Shown: positions 1 to 12,169, numbered from the stretch's first letter. The stretch: 56,807 nt of DNA from Alectoria sarmentosa (GCA_009733775.1 WOGZ01000224.1:1-56807), one strand, 5' to 3'. Program-made: numbers and translations. Notes: generated by a model not told the origin, from the sequence alone.

Positions 1-829
1 GGCGGAGGGGGGCGGGTTTGCACCAGCCATCGTGCGTGCATGTCCCCTAAAGCGAGAATTTCCCTCCCTCTGTTTCCAGGGCGTGCTATCCTCACAGACT
101 ACAGCTCTTTTTCTTTTACTATTTCTTTTCCTTCTTCTTCTTCTGCGTATGCGTCTGTAAGCGCAGCTATGATACTTTTTGTCCCCCCCCCTCCCCCACA
201 TACACATCGATCGCGCTACTATGCAGCGGAGTCTTCGAGGTGCGAATGTGGAAATTCGGGCGAGGCTGATGTTCAGCACTTTGTTATAGAGCAAGCATGA
301 TTGATTGGAGGGTTAAGTACATGTTATATACAGTTTTCTTGGGCGTAGCAGGGGGGGTTTTGGATTATGAGATGTTGTTTAACGCATGCTGTATACAGTT
401 TTCTTCTTGGACGTAGCAGGGGGGGTTTAGGTTATGGGATATTTTTGCATGTGCGACGACGTGAAGATTGCGATTTTTGTGAATTGGAATTTGAAAAAAG
501 GGTGGAACTACTATTGAGAGGGCGTTGTTGCGATAGTGTACTTGTTACACAAGGCGTCAGAGCAAATGCGACGAGTAGGACCGCAGGTCATGTCAATGTG
601 ATTATTTGGTCCGATAAGGCTTTGTCGGTTTTTTTGGGGTATGGGTTCGAATATTCCGCTTTTTTCTTCTGCGCCAATGAAGACACGGCTATCCTTCCTG
701 GCGACATTGTTCAGTGTATCCAGCATCCAACATCCAGCATCCGTCCACCGTCCATCCACAGTCCAGCATCCAACATTGACCGTTGGCCACTGACCATCCA
801 CCGCTACGCCTACTCCCTGACCCCTACCT
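1..829. other. Gene-poor left end
   Basis: I see no gene I can support. The stretch holds C/T-rich and G-rich runs, an imperfect direct repeat near 321-440, and a short CATCCA/CCAGCATCC-like repetitive segment at 715-775. Open frames here have no recognisable domain and biased, low-complexity composition. It lies downstream of the small minus-strand gene that ends at 830. Confidence 0.5.
321..440. repeat. Two-copy imperfect direct repeat
   Basis: Two copies of a roughly 53-55 bp unit (321-373 and 386-440) share a TATACAGTTTTCTT core followed by CGTAGCAGGGGGGGTTT. They differ by a few substitutions and a small indel. It looks like a local tandem duplication; no function is apparent. Confidence 0.7.
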
Positions 830-1045
830 TCACCCCCGCCCACGTCCCCTCCTCGCCTCCCTCTCCGCCCACATCACATTCCGAATCCGCACCTGCCGCA
901 TGTGCGCCAGCTGGTCATCTTGCACGGTCGGAGGCCTAGCGTCGTCGGCGACGAAGAAGCGAGATATGGCGGCGCCCGTGATGACGAGGGCGGCGGCGCC
1001 CAGGATGCAGAAGAGCACGATCACGCTGGGGCCGAATTGTGCCAT
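830..1045 (-). CDS. Small single-pass membrane protein
   Basis: A 71-residue open frame begins MAQFGPSVIVLFCILGAAAL, giving an N-terminal hydrophobic helix at about residues 7-27, followed by a short basic tail rich in Arg and Gly. I chose the ATG at 1045 because the upstream in-frame extension is low-complexity Pro/Ser/His sequence and the membrane segment starts immediately after this Met. Small proteins of this kind, with a short luminal N-terminus and one helix, are conserved among leotiomycetes in my recollection, but I cannot name a function. The C-terminal RRGRGRG tail may be affected by an unseen 3' intron. Confidence 0.55.
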   Translation of the reverse strand: MAQFGPSVIVLFCILGAAALVITGAAISRFFVADDARPPTVQDDQLAHMRQVRIRNVMWAEREARRGRGRG

Positions 1046-1403
1046 TGTGGGATGGAAAGGGGGAGGAGGAGGAGGAGGTTGGGTTTGAAGATGGAGGCGG
1101 AAATGGAAGCTGGAAGGAAGGGGTATTTGGTGGTCTTTTGTGGGTTTGCGGTGAGGAGTTCTGAGAGTCTTGGAAGTGTGAGCGATTTGGGGGGTGATGA
1201 GGTTTGAGGTAATTATTTTTTCGCACCGAATGGCACGCGGGACTCGGGCTTGTGAACTATACAAGTGAGGAGATCGATTCAGGAGGGAGTCAAGAACCGT
1301 GTCGCAGCTTTAAAAACGAAAAAGGGGGGGGGTTGATGAGAGGGAACCAGAAGGAAGCGCAGCCGACACCTGCAGCTCGGACAGGGAGGGCCCTGAGAGC
1401 ATA

Positions 1404-1441
1404 ATAACCGTCTATCAAATCGGATAACCGTCTATCAAATC
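1404..1441. repeat. 20-bp tandem duplication
   Basis: The 18-bp string ATAACCGTCTATCAAATC occurs at 1404-1421 and again at 1424-1441, separated by GG. This is a simple two-copy tandem duplication in intergenic DNA. Confidence 0.85.
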
Positions 1442-4400
1442 CGGGCACGTTCCATCGGTCTGCAGCAGACCGTGGGGTCAGAAAGCGATAGGCCCCCAAA
1501 AAGGGATAAGCGTTTGCCGCATTGGGGAAGGTGTACGAGCAGTCGTACGAGACACGTCTGGGGTCCACCATGCCATGCGCGGATCCGACGACTGCAGTTT
1601 ATATGGGTTTTTCTCAGTAGCTCAGAGGGGAAGCGTACTGTGATCTTATTGATGGAATTCGACGGTGCTATTTTTATCATTGAACGGTAGGGGTATGTTT
1701 TGCCGAGTTACGAGGTGACGAATCCGGTTGGCTTTTGCTCGCTTAGCACGGGTTCTGCGAAGAACTCGGTACTAGGAGGGAGGACGAGAATAGACTTGGG
1801 GGCATCGGATGAGACATTATAAGGAAACAAGTATACGGATCGCAGAGCGCAGGATTGAATACCTGGCGTATGCGTTGCCCCGCATATGATGGATCCTTCG
1901 GAGATACGTCAACGCGGCTGGCTTATCAAGCCCCACAGACTTCCGGTGTCTGGTCCGCCATCCACTCGAGCGAATCGTAAAGCCTTCGGCCATGCCGAGA
2001 AGCAAAAGAATTGAGCTTAGCGAGGCGAGTTTGGACATCGTGACCGCGATACCCACAACAGAAAAGTTTCGGGGACAATTACCAAACCGAGTATGAGATA
2101 TACAATAGAAAATCCAGTAACAATGCTTGTTGCTGGCGGTGGTCCGAGAGGGAAGAGACTCATCGTCGCTGTAAGCTTGACCCGATTTCGCCATTGACGG
2201 AGTGATCGATGAGGCTTCGCTTGGACCCATGCAACTTTCTGTTTCGAATGCACGACGAGGCGAAGGTGCGCGTCTTTTATTATGTCGAGGAGTGGGTTAT
2301 GGAGTATGCCACTGGGCCACAAAGAATTGAAATGGGCGGGCTCCATGATGCCAACAGAGGGGACCGTAGCTGTCAGTCAAAGATATACCCACAACCGAAA
2401 CATATCCGCTATCGAATCACTGTAGCTTTGTATGAACTTCGAAATTTGGGTAGGTAGCCTGCGAGTTACACCACTGTTGTGCAAGCGCCGGTATTCGCTA
2501 TGCCTTTATTTGACTCAACCCTGATGCGGACGGACGGCGCTATCTCCATTGGCTGACTACCTTTTGCTTTCCGAACCGATGCACTCTTAGGGTCGGCTTC
2601 GTCTAGGTTGCATACAGAGCTTCGATCGGCCTAGCCGCCCGTGCACCCGTCTGAAGTCAGCCGGCCCGAGAAAAGGGGCTCAATACACAGCAGGACAGCT
2701 ATTTTATTCGGTCTGATGTGAATAGAATCAAGTGTGGGGTTCTTGATGCCTGAAGGCCATTCGCGATTTGGCAATGACAGCTTCGGTGTGTGCTTTGAAA
2801 CCTTTATGGCATGCTGTGGTCGTCAACTAGCTTTAGTGGCGGTAAACGAAGGAGATAGTGGATTTTTGTGAAGATTGCTCAGCTGAGGATGCAACATGTA
2901 GACATACCTTATTGGTCTTCCGCATACCGCGCTAGTAAGCGCTGTGTTCCACTCTTGCCATCTCTTCACCCATCCTCCTGCTTGCTCCTCCTCATTCCAT
3001 CCTACCCACACTCGTCCAGATATGCTCCTACGGCCACATCGCAGCTTGGCCTGTGGTTAGCAACGGAGAGACATGGTTTAGCCTACGGCTTCCTCAGCCT
3101 TGACCTGATCGCTCTGAAACTCCTGGGTAATTGGCTCAACTCTCGGATTGCAGGAATCAGAGGCATAGCGTGGTTTCAATAGTCACTTACCAGCCTTGGA
3201 AGAATCGTGTTAAAAAGCTCAAACCCTCGCACAGCGAGCAACCCCATCCCAGAAAACCCGCTCCTCGCTCTCTTCTGGGCTGACATGCTGCCATTTAAAA
3301 GGTTTGACGGTTTCCTCATATTCTTGTCAACGGTTTTCACCATCTTGGATATCTTACTGCCCGTCGTGGCCTCCTCGACGTCCCATATCGACCACTATCC
3401 AGTGTTTCTACCGGCTACAAGAAACACGATAATAATTGGTAGCATTGTCTTCACTGCCTTCGTTAACTTGCATTATTGACGTCCTCCAAGGACTTACTTC
3501 CACTCCGCCTTGGTCAGGAGAAATGCGAGACTGATATAGTCGTGGTCAGAACATCACCAGGCTTCGCTGCGGACAATGTACGCTGCTACATGGTCTACCT
3601 CAGGCTATGCTTTGTGGCGATCGTCACTTTGTCCGTTGATCATAGCGTGTTATGATCATGTGCTTTCGTTGTAATATTGGAAACCTCATGTTGGAAGTGC
3701 GATGTCAGTCAAGCTCACAAGCTCATCTCTTTGGTGGTATTTACAAGGAGCGTTGCTTTCCCTCACTTTGGCGTCCCTGACAGCACTTTTGGGTGTGTGG
3801 ATAGTACTGGGAAATTTGCTGGATTTGGGGGAGGAAGCCGACGTTGAAGCCGCGAAGGAGATGGACAAGCGACCTTCGTGGCCATTAGGTAAGGGAAAGA
3901 AGAGATGATGGAACACGACCCCAAGGATCTGATTTGCACACAGAGGTCGGCACCGAAAATCCTGCACAGCGCTAGTATCAGCCCTAACACTATCCTCGGA
4001 AGGGAACCCTACAGCTGAAGACCCTCGAAGTGTTTCCTGGAGCGCATAGACCGAACGCAGGGGTGTCTTTTGGGCCCGATAGGGATGCATGAGTCCACGC
4101 TGGGGTAGAGTCACGGATAGTTCCGGCACAATTCCTCAGCGCATGGTCCAGGCAGCCCTCCAGGCGGGGCGTTATCCGACAACTGGACCCTTTTCTTGGC
4201 ATGTGCAGGAGTCTCGGTGCCCACCTCCGTACTTCATGCGCATATTAGAATCTCAATTGCCCTTACAAAACAATTCTCTACCGTCAAATGGCCGAATACG
4301 TTGAATCTTCTATTTCTCCAACTCAGCAAATATAGGTAGGCAGAATAGACCGTTCAGGCTACGCCAAAACAGGAAGGTGCCTCTAGAATATAGCCAGAAA

Positions 4401-4607
4401 TCGAAAACCTTGTCGCATAACTCGCAAACCTCGCAAACCTCGCCTCGCTCGGCAGCCACATGATGGCCATGCATGCGGTGACATAATTTGCTCAGACTTC
4501 TTGGCCTCTTGCTATATATGACGGGTGGCTTTCTATACATTTTCTTGCGGAAATCTCGAAGTAGCAACCAGGAGTCACTCAAACGATCAAATCCGTGTCA
4601 GTTGCCA
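1442..4607. other. Long stretch without a supported gene
   Basis: Only short open frames are present. Some encode hydrophobic segments: minus strand about 2017-2170, plus strand 3207-3479 with two membrane-like helices, and plus strand 3702-3908, a 68-residue frame with one helix from an ATG in fair context. None has a recognisable family motif, and I could not join them through convincing introns. They could be remnants of a decayed membrane-protein gene or chance frames. Confidence 0.4.
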
Positions 4608-6287
4608 ATGATGACCACCACCATCTTATCAAGCGAAACAGCAAATATGTTGTCTCACCGAGGGCACAAATATTCCACAGGAGCCAAGAAAACCCTCGAG
4701 AATGTCATCAACAACCTGTGGGATCCAGATGAGAACGCAGCTGGCATCGTGAGTCTGGGAGTGGCAGAAAATGTAATCGCTGAAATTAAATTTGCATTGT
4801 TCATTTCTGACGTCCTAATTTTAGGCATTGATGCACGAAGAGCTATCAAGCTATGTCAAAAACTCAGTCCGACCAACCTTGAAAGCATCAGCAACTGCAT
4901 CTATCGCTAACCCTTAGCTATGAAGATGCAAACTCTTCAGACGCACGCTTTCACCTACGGCGATAGCTTCTACGGTAGCAAGCGGCTGCGCTCATCCATC
5001 GCCCGTTTCATGAACCGCTATTTCCATCCTCACCAACCTGTCAAACAGGAAGATGTCGTAGCAACTGCCGGGTTGACAAACTCTCTTGAGCAAATGGCTT
5101 ACGCGCTTGGAGATCACGGCGATGGATTCTTGATCGGCAGGCCATACTACACGTCACTGCCGAAGGACTTCGGCTCAAGAGCCGGGTGAGAAGCGCAACC
5201 TCGCTCACGATTGTTTGATAGTTGCTAAAAACAGGTAGAGTTCAATCAATTGGAGTGGCCTTTGGCGACGTTGATCCGTTCAGCATGGATGCGATTTTGA
5301 GGTACGAGGAAGCACTAGTTGAAGCACAGAAGGACGGTGTCCCAATCAAGGCTTTATTTCTCTGCTCGCCACACAACCCGCTAGGTCGCCGAAGTTCCGA
5401 ATATCTTTTCATATATAATCTAATCGTCTCCAAGGTCGCTGCTATCCCAGAGAGGTCCTCCTCGGACTTATGAAATTCTGTCAAAAACACATGATCCACT
5501 TGATCAGTGATGAGATATACGCGCTCTCCGTCTGGCAAAATCCCGAGGTGCCTGAGGCTGTTACCTTTGAATCTGTTATCTCAATTGATACGACCGGGAT
5601 TATCGACCCGGGTTTGGTGCATGTTTTGTGGGGAATGAGTAAGGTCCGTCTCATGGAGAAGGCCGAGATCCGATAATCCAAGAGCCTGACAATGACTTTA
5701 AAGGACTTCGGAGCCAATGGCCTCCGAATAGGCTGCATCGTCAGCCAACACAACACAGCGCTCCTCGACGCTGTCAAGGCAAACTCGTATGGCCCCCAAC
5801 CCAACTTCCAATCCCCTCCTCGCCTTTGCACGGCACTAATTACTCATCTCACAATAGTCTGTTCACCTACCCTCCCTCAATTTCCGACCACATAACCTCC
5901 ACGCTCCTCGAAGACACTTCCTACACAGAATCCTACATCCGCACCAACCAACTGCGTCTAGCCTCAAATTACGCCTTCGCTACCTCCTTCCTCAAACATC
6001 ATTCCATTCCCTACTCACCCAAAGTCAACGCCGCCTTCTTTCTCTGGGTGGATCTGAAACCACTCTTCTCCAAAGTCGCCACTGACGAGGAACGAACTAA
6101 AGGGGGGAAGGACTTGTCAGAAGCTATCATGGCAAGACTGATGGCAGAGAAAGTATTCATCGCGAACGGAGAGTCATTTGCGGGGGAGGAGTCGGGGTGG
6201 TTCCGGATCGTGTTTTCGCAGCCGAGAGAGTATGTGGCAGAGGGGTTGAGGAGGATGGTGAAGGCGTTTTCGGTTGAGGTGAAGTAG
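4608..6287 (+). CDS. ACC-synthase-like PLP-dependent aminotransferase
   Basis: Seven exons (4608-4772, 4825-4866, 4941-5185, 5239-5384, 5435-5643, 5704-5786, 5858-6287) join to 439 residues in one frame. The product is a fold-type I PLP enzyme of the 1-aminocyclopropane-1-carboxylate synthase/aminotransferase I-II group. Visible motifs are SLGVAEN near the N-terminus, HAFTYGDSFYGS, GRPYYTSLP, LCSPHNPLGR, the PLP-aspartate segment LISDEIYAL, the Schiff-base lysine in WGMSKDFGANGLRIG, and a C-terminal FRIVFSQP. Fungal members are often not true ACC synthases; some act in secondary metabolism, so substrate and product are unknown. Introns after exons 2, 4 and 5 need weak donors of GTC type. The second (4867-4940) is the least certain, because straight reading meets a stop at 4915. 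ATG 4647 is an alternative start. Confidence 0.85.
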
Positions 6288-7655
6288 ATGTCAAGCAACT
6301 GGTAATCCACCGCCACTCGTTCTTGCTACCTCTTAGCTATTAGGCATAGACATCAGATTGAATCGTTTTTTTCCCCAGTACGACACTATCCCATCAGGAC
6401 CACCATCACTTTCGTGACGTCAGTGAGATTTTTATGGCTCAGGTCCAAATTCCAATATATCTCCATGCAGTCACCATAGACTGCAAGAACCTAATGCACT
6501 CCCTACTCCGCTTCTCAAACTGTAATATCCTGCCATTCAAGTTCCTTTGCTTGTTTTTCTTTGTACTCATCCAACAAAGAAAAATTACCACGACCTCAAC
6601 AAGTATGTCTAATCCAAAAGCCTTCAAGCGAGATAAAATGTCGCTCTGTGGCTTTTGACCACAGGCGCGGATATTCGTTTTGATAGGTATATTTCCGGGT
6701 GATATGAGGGAGTCGATTTGCGATATAGGTAGGTCGTGAGGTAAGTAAGATGTTGTCTCGACGACGTGTTGTGAAGAAGAAGAAGAAGAAGATTCGTGTG
6801 TCTCGAGGTTGGCTCGGGTGAGCTGTACATACAAGAGACTGGAGGCTGGATGTGCTTTCGTGCGGTGGCACTGATGCGGTATGGGCGGAGTCCCGCCGCC
6901 CAAGGGGGGGTGTTTTTATTCCTCTCCAATATAATGTGAATGTGAATGTGGGTAGGTATTCTGCTGTTGTATTTGTACTCGATAAGTCAACCTCCTCCCT
7001 ATTTTTAAAAGCGGGATATCATGTGGATAGATAATCCTTCATCATCAAAAAGACCCTTCCGAGGCCCATATATCTATTGTATTGTTCACCCTGTTGTCCA
7101 TTCATTCATTACCTCGACCCGCCCGTAAGGGAAAACTGATTATTACAACATAGTCAGGTCAAACTTAACGACCGTACATAATAGATTCTCGCGCGGCAGT
7201 ATGTATGCTAAAAACTGGCGTAAAGAAAGACGAAGAAGGAGGGGGGGGGGGGGGTTCGAGTCCTTCTACATACATACATACATAGATCTACAGGTGTAGC
7301 CTTTTGCCAGTCTCTAGAATATTAACAAAATGTGTACCAAAGCGGCAAAGCTCTTCCCAACCCAAGGCGGGTATTTTTATGCGAGGATTGAAGTTTGATA
7401 AAGGTAGAAAAAATAGTGAATTGCACCCGAGTCTTACCGTATCTTCAAGACTCGTACCAATCATGGCATAGCGTACGGGCACACGGAGCGTATCGGTTGA
7501 GGAAATGACTTCAATGTTTCCGGCCCCTCCCCTTGACGATGCGAAAATGGAAGGGGAAGAAGAGAGAACAAGATCCGAGCTACTAAAAGACTTGGCAGAC
7601 ATCAATTGCTGCGTTTTCGATAGCGGGATGGTTTCAAACCTCCATTTTTTCCCCT
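6288..7655. other. Intergenic, convergent gene ends
   Basis: This lies between the 3' ends of the aminotransferase (plus) and the ankyrin/NACHT gene (minus). It contains (GAA/CTT)n-type runs near 6775-6790, a long G homopolymer at about 7241-7255 and a short CATA repeat at 7266-7283. A 123-codon minus-strand frame at 7288-7659 overlaps the stop of the ankyrin gene by four bases, but has no domain I recognise and is probably 3' untranslated sequence. Confidence 0.5.
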
Positions 7656-9555
7656 TCAATCTTCCATCGCATCGCTTCCAATGCTGACGACGTCATAACC
7701 TTCGTTATCATCGTCTTCGTCGTCGCCGTAAACTCCACAAAATTTTAGATTATCATCCGAAACGCCTGAACCTTTGAAGAGATCTTGTCTGTAACAGACC
7801 TCTGTCCGTTCCAACGCCACGCCGCCTTTGCTCAAGAGATATTCCAAAGCTGCTTTGTGACCTCTCACTCTGGCCAGTGTCGATGGCGTCTCCCAGTAGT
7901 GGGACCTTTCGTTGACGGCCGCGTTGTTCTCAGCCAGGAGCTTGATGATTTCGGTATGCCCATAAGCAGCAGCTGCATGCATTGGTGAGCCATAGCTTAC
8001 ATGTTCAACGTAGCATGATGGCGTTGGCTCTTTGATACAGATGTGCGGATAGTTGAATCTGTAAGTACTGGCCGGCAACATTCTGTCCCCATCTAGGGGC
8101 ATAAGACAATTCTCCTCATCAACATCCAGTCCTTGTGTCAGTAGTAACTTTACTGTCTCGACAGACCCCGATGCAGAAGCACACTCCAGTAGGGATGGGG
8201 AGTCGATGTCCGGTGCTTTTAGTGAAACTCTACTTTTCAACAAGGGATCCATGCATTCGTGTCTGCCGTGCCTCGCTGCCAGAAAAATTGGAGTTCCGAT
8301 GCTGCAGGTAAGTTCTGGATCAGCCCCATTTTTAAGAAGCAGCTCGACCGTACTTGGATGACAGGCTAGGATTGCCACTTCCAGTGGAGTATTTTCTGTG
8401 TCTATGTCACACTCTATGTTGACACACTCTATGTTGACATTGGCACCGTGGCTGATTAGTTCCTGCACAATGTCATCGGCACCATGCTTAGAAGCATGGA
8501 ACAGCGGAACTGATTGGCCATCATGTTTGTTGGGATCGGCATCCCGTTTGAGAAGGGTATCGGCGATTTTCCAATGTCTCCTTTCGCAAGCGGAAGACAG
8601 CGCAGTTCCCACCAGCTCAGAAGACGCATCGACATCGAGATCAGGATTTGATGCGAGAATACCGTCGACTACACAACTGAAGCCGCTGCAAGCTGCGTAT
8701 TGTAGCTTCTGCTCAGGACTAAGAGGTTTCATCTTGAAATCCTTCAAGCCCAGCATGTCTCCGAACGACTGATCCGTATACTCATCTCTTGTCATCAATA
8801 AGAAAATCACTGCTGAGGGTTCGTTGAATAGATGAGCCAGAGATCCTGGTTCTTCATCAGGTAAGCGAGCCGCGTGCGCATACCAATAACTTGCGAGATA
8901 CCTGAAGAGGCATGTCCAGCTTTCGCTGTATGCCTCGTTACCAACGCTCGCTTTTTTAGGCATGTTTTGGCAATATGCCAAACAAGACTTAGCTATGAAT
9001 CGATGGGCCATAGCCTCTGAGAAGAAAAAAGACCTTGGAACGACGATATCGTCGTGCCGTTGAAGCAGGTAGTCGCGAACAGAGCTATGTGAAAATCTAA
9101 CGATAGTAGGACCAGGGTGTTTGAGATTCTCAACAGCGCGTGCGAGTGCGTGTGCGAGATCATAATATTCGTCGTATGTTGATGATCTCGACATCTGATG
9201 TAGAATGTCTCCCAGGGGAACGCGTTCTACTTCATGGACGTCTATCAGCTTAGAGAGCATCTTGTGGATAGTCTCGCCACCTCCAAAGAGTTGATTTTCA
9301 GGACCATTGGGTTTCGCTAACGCTGGATCAATGACTGCGGCGACAGACAATTCATCAAGTGACAGCGGTCTTGCAGAGCAAGTAATCCATTGAAGTGCCG
9401 CTCGAATGTAGGATTGGTTTCGTTTGGGAACCGAGTCGAGAATCTTGTCATAAGTCTCTTTCAGCGTTTTGGGCAGTGTCAGAAGTACCTCGCGAACGTC
9501 TTTCTGTGTGGAACAGTTTTTCAGTTCCATCAATTGTAGTGCTACCCAGCGGAAT
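7656..9555 (-). pseudogene. NLR part 4: post-NACHT region and ankyrin repeats
   Basis: Last exon (9555-7656), intact in itself. It begins with GFRWVALQLMEL, continuing the NACHT module, then has the post-NACHT segment LPKTLKETYDKIL, LQWITCSARPLSLDEL and IVRFSHSSVRDYLL that is standard in fungal STAND proteins. The second half holds about six or seven ankyrin repeats, with cues such as ALSSACERRHWKIADTLLKR, TPIFLAARHGRHEC, SPMHAAAAYGHTEIIKLLAE and ARVRGHKAALEYLLSKGG. The tail is acidic (DDEDDDNEGYD). A 15-bp tandem duplication (about 8406-8437) encodes the doubled NIECVNIEC inside one repeat. Ankyrin repeats are presumed to sense ligands; this is known of the family, not shown here. Confidence 0.85.
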
Positions 9556-9605
9556 CTAGATACTAGACGTCAGTATCAAGCCTGTTAAGTATGAGAATAC
9601 CTTAC

Positions 9606-10410
9606 CCTTCATCACTGCCATCCAGTAAAACCTTCTCAATCTCGGTTTTCAGAGAGCAATCAGATGTCGCTAGCTCCTGATCTGTATGAAGTTCATGGTT
9701 GACGTGAATACGTATGTCCGGATGGGAGTCGATGCGCAGGGCACACTTATCCGATAGCGTTTGCTTGATATCTGGTAGGTGTTGGCTAGTAAGAAGAACG
9801 TGCAGATGAGGAAGATTCCATCCGTCGAGCCTTGCAATCCATTTCAATAGCCTGCCTCTACGGCCATTTTCGAGAGGCCACTCGTCCAAACCGTCAATCA
9901 TAATATATGCACTATCCAAATTTGTCACGATAAAATGTAAAGCTTCTGAGAGATCAGCTTCGACGTTAATGCTGTTTCGACATTTCCTGATAAGACGTGC
10001 CGACTCCTGCGGGACCGCCGACATTTTGCAGATAAGTTCGGAAAGCAGAGTCGAAATTAAGCTCGCGACATCTTGATCGCTCCAAGCGCAATATATTGAC
10101 GCAGCGGCGGACTTTTCAGTTGCCGAGACACAATATGCCGAGATGTCCTCGGTAACAGTCGAGCTTTGCAATGGTCAGCCCTTTATCAACAACTCAACCC
10201 TTGGGTAGAAATATGAGACCTACAAAAGAACAGTCTTGCCTGTCCCAGATTTGCCATACAGCCAAAGGAACGAAGTAGGGCCTACTTTCCAGTCTCTATA
10301 CTCCGTTGTTCGAAGAAAGGCCAGTCCAGTCTTAGGGGTTCTTTCTATATGCTTCTTGTCATGGTTAGTAAGAGGAGAAAGAATTCGTAGCATACTCTCT
10401 CTGAGCTCAT
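9606..10410 (-). pseudogene. NLR part 3: NACHT nucleotide-binding domain
   Basis: Two exons (10410-10224 and 10163-9606). The first carries the family lead-in LRILSPL and TGLAFLRTTEYRDW, then the P-loop LWLYGKSGTGKT (Walker A). The second has the Walker B/sensor segment AYIMIDGLDEWP followed by HLHVLLTSQH, which are diagnostic of NACHT ATPases in fungal NLRs. The intron 10223-10164 interrupts just after the P-loop, a common place in this family. Splice phases match on both sides. No damaged motif is visible in this part; the lesions lie upstream in the hydrolase region and first exon. Confidence 0.88.
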
Positions 10411-10465
10411 CTACAATAATGATCAGTCTTAACTTGTACTAGATAGCGGCCTAGGGTTAACGTAC

Positions 10466-11670
10466 TGTTGTACTGCGTGTTAGATCTAATCTCTAACGCA
10501 GCAAGCGAGCTTGTTGTACTGTGAAAACCTTCGTTCACTATCTTTTGAATTTTGCCGCTACCCTGAATTATGCTCTCATCTATTGAATGCAGCCTCTTGT
10601 GATTTTCAATCACATCAGATGACTTGCTTACTAGAGTATATATCTGGTAATTAGAAGAACGTGCGTTTCCATCAAATGCAATGCATCACCTACCAACAGG
10701 GGACGTTGCTAGGTCGATTATAGCAATTTTGATCTTGTGGTATTGCTTATCATCCTCACCACGAAACTTGCAAACCATGTGGTGATCAGCCCCTATGACG
10801 CTGTAGACTTTTTCACGATCCCCAAGGTTGAGACGAGCAGAAGCCTGAGGTACAATCTTGACCTGTTAACGTTGACCCAAAAGTCAGTTAGGTTGAGTAT
10901 CTACCTACCAAGGTGTATTTGCCGAGACATGGAATTCGAGTTTTATTGGACTCGATGACAGTCACAATCTTCAAGTCCGTAAGAAAGCCGAAGGACCTAG
11001 AGATGTCTTGTAAGTGCTCGGAGTCGCGTTCAAGCGTCCTCAACTGGATGGTGTTAAGCTTTATCATGGAGTTTGCAATGTCTGCAGCAGTGGCAACAAG
11101 CTTGGCTCCATCAGCTCCATCATGAGGTGTGCCCATGAACATAATGCCAATTGTCGACTGTAGGAGGCCGTGGTACTGCTTTTCTTCGCGAGCCATATTC
11201 AGAGCCTAGCGCAAGTCTTTTAGCACCGCCAGTATCACGACCTGGTAGCATGAATCCGAGCAAATACCTTCTTAATGATTATGCCGCCCATGCTATGTCC
11301 TATTAATATGATACGACGACTCTGAAGCTATCGAGGTCAGCCAAGTATCTTGCATGTCGATCCTACCAAACTACCGTTTGAGAAGTTCTTTTTGCCTGAA
11401 TCTCGGACAGGATATCTGCAGCATTGTCCATCACATGGAGAGCACTGTTGCTCTTAGATCTTGGCATCATAACCGTAGGACATGATACGACTCTTTGGCA
11501 TTGCGACAGAAAGTAGGGTTTGGAGCCACATCATGTCTGATTCTGGATGTAGCCATGTGGTGATAGCGTGGCCTTCCAAGCCATGCACGGCAATAATACT
11601 AGTTACCATATATGAGTAAGCTTGCCTCGTAATCTTTATCGTGGACAAGTGCTAGCGTACTCAACAGGTT
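10466..11670 (-). pseudogene. NLR part 2: SesB-like alpha/beta-hydrolase domain and linker
   Basis: Exons 11598-11375, 11327-11268, 11205-10909, 10862-10694 and 10630-10466, plus the last bases of exon 1 (11670-11661). The hydrolase begins IIAVHGLEGHAITTWLH and MWLQTLLSVAMPKSRIMSYG. The nucleophile elbow is IILIGHSMGGIIIKK (Ser in GHSMG), then IMFMGTPHDGAD, and the catalytic-His segment VIGADHHMVCKF. This is the SesB/lipase-like effector arm of fungal NLRs. The frame breaks after YGYDA: a stop follows at 11454, while the expected continuation (RSKSNSALHVMDNAADIL) is open in another frame starting at 11461. No GT-AG intron fits in that space. A linker exon (DESIIQGSGKIQKIVNEGF) leads to the NACHT domain. 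Confidence 0.8.
11599..11660 (-). other. Reconstructed intron 1 of the NLR gene
   Basis: GTACGC at 11660 and CTAG at 11600-11599 bound a 62-nt intron whose removal links the ten exon-1 bases downstream of the transposon to the hydrolase exon in frame. The donor is non-ideal but acceptable. It lies only ten bases from the target-site copy, so splicing in the present allele would join transposon sequence to the hydrolase. Confidence 0.6.
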
Positions 11671-11680
11671 CTAGGCAAGG

Positions 11681-11910
11681 GCAAATTATTACTTCATACC
11701 CCAGACCATGCGTTTATTACATTTTCATACCTCAAATTACTGAATCATATCTCATCACCAAAAAAAGAAATATGATTCGATAATTCGTCATAAATAGAAG
11801 TATGATTCGATAATTTGTCATTATAATGTAAATTTTGATATAAAGTGTAAAGTAGAGTATGTCAGGCATGGATATGATCGCATAAATATGATAACCATGG
11901 CCAAGCATGA
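11681..11910. repeat. Left terminal inverted repeat
   Basis: Pairs with 12375-12602. Landmarks in order are ACTTCATACC, CATGCGTTTATTACATTTTC, CTGAATCATA, the CACCAAAAAAAG run, two ATATGATTCG-type motifs, and further in GCATGGATATGATCGCAT. Compared with the right arm it carries more A/T at matched positions. Confidence 0.8.
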
Positions 11911-12169
11911 ATTAATTGATTAATTGATTGATTAAGTTATTCATATTAAACATTCCGAAGGGCTTCATAAACATCTAAGGCCCAACCAAATAAGTCCTCG
12001 CCCGGGGTTCTCACCCCCAAGATGGATTATTACGCTATTTAAAACAAGCTTTTTGAACTTTAAGCCCCCATAAGATGATGATGAAGTGAACCCTCAATAC
12101 CCCGGAACCCTCAATGACTCCGAGTCCTTTGACCAGACATGAATGTGATAAACATTCTGGGAGGCCGCA

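Noticed and set aside
2017..2346. Minus-strand frame with hydrophobic stretches (possible membrane protein)
   Set aside because: No family motif, uncertain start and overlapping alternative frames; chance hydrophobicity is equally likely.
7241..7262. GGTTCGAGTCC, matching a tRNA B-box
   Set aside because: It abuts a long G homopolymer; there is no A-box at the right distance upstream, no acceptor-stem pairing and no cloverleaf. Similar GGTTCGAA strings near 648 and 27145 also lack tRNA structure.
11599..11648. Translation of the hydrolase from a TTG codon at 11648
   Set aside because: TTG is not a credible start in fungal nuclear genes. The segment is better explained as the end of an intron, with the true start at 12805.
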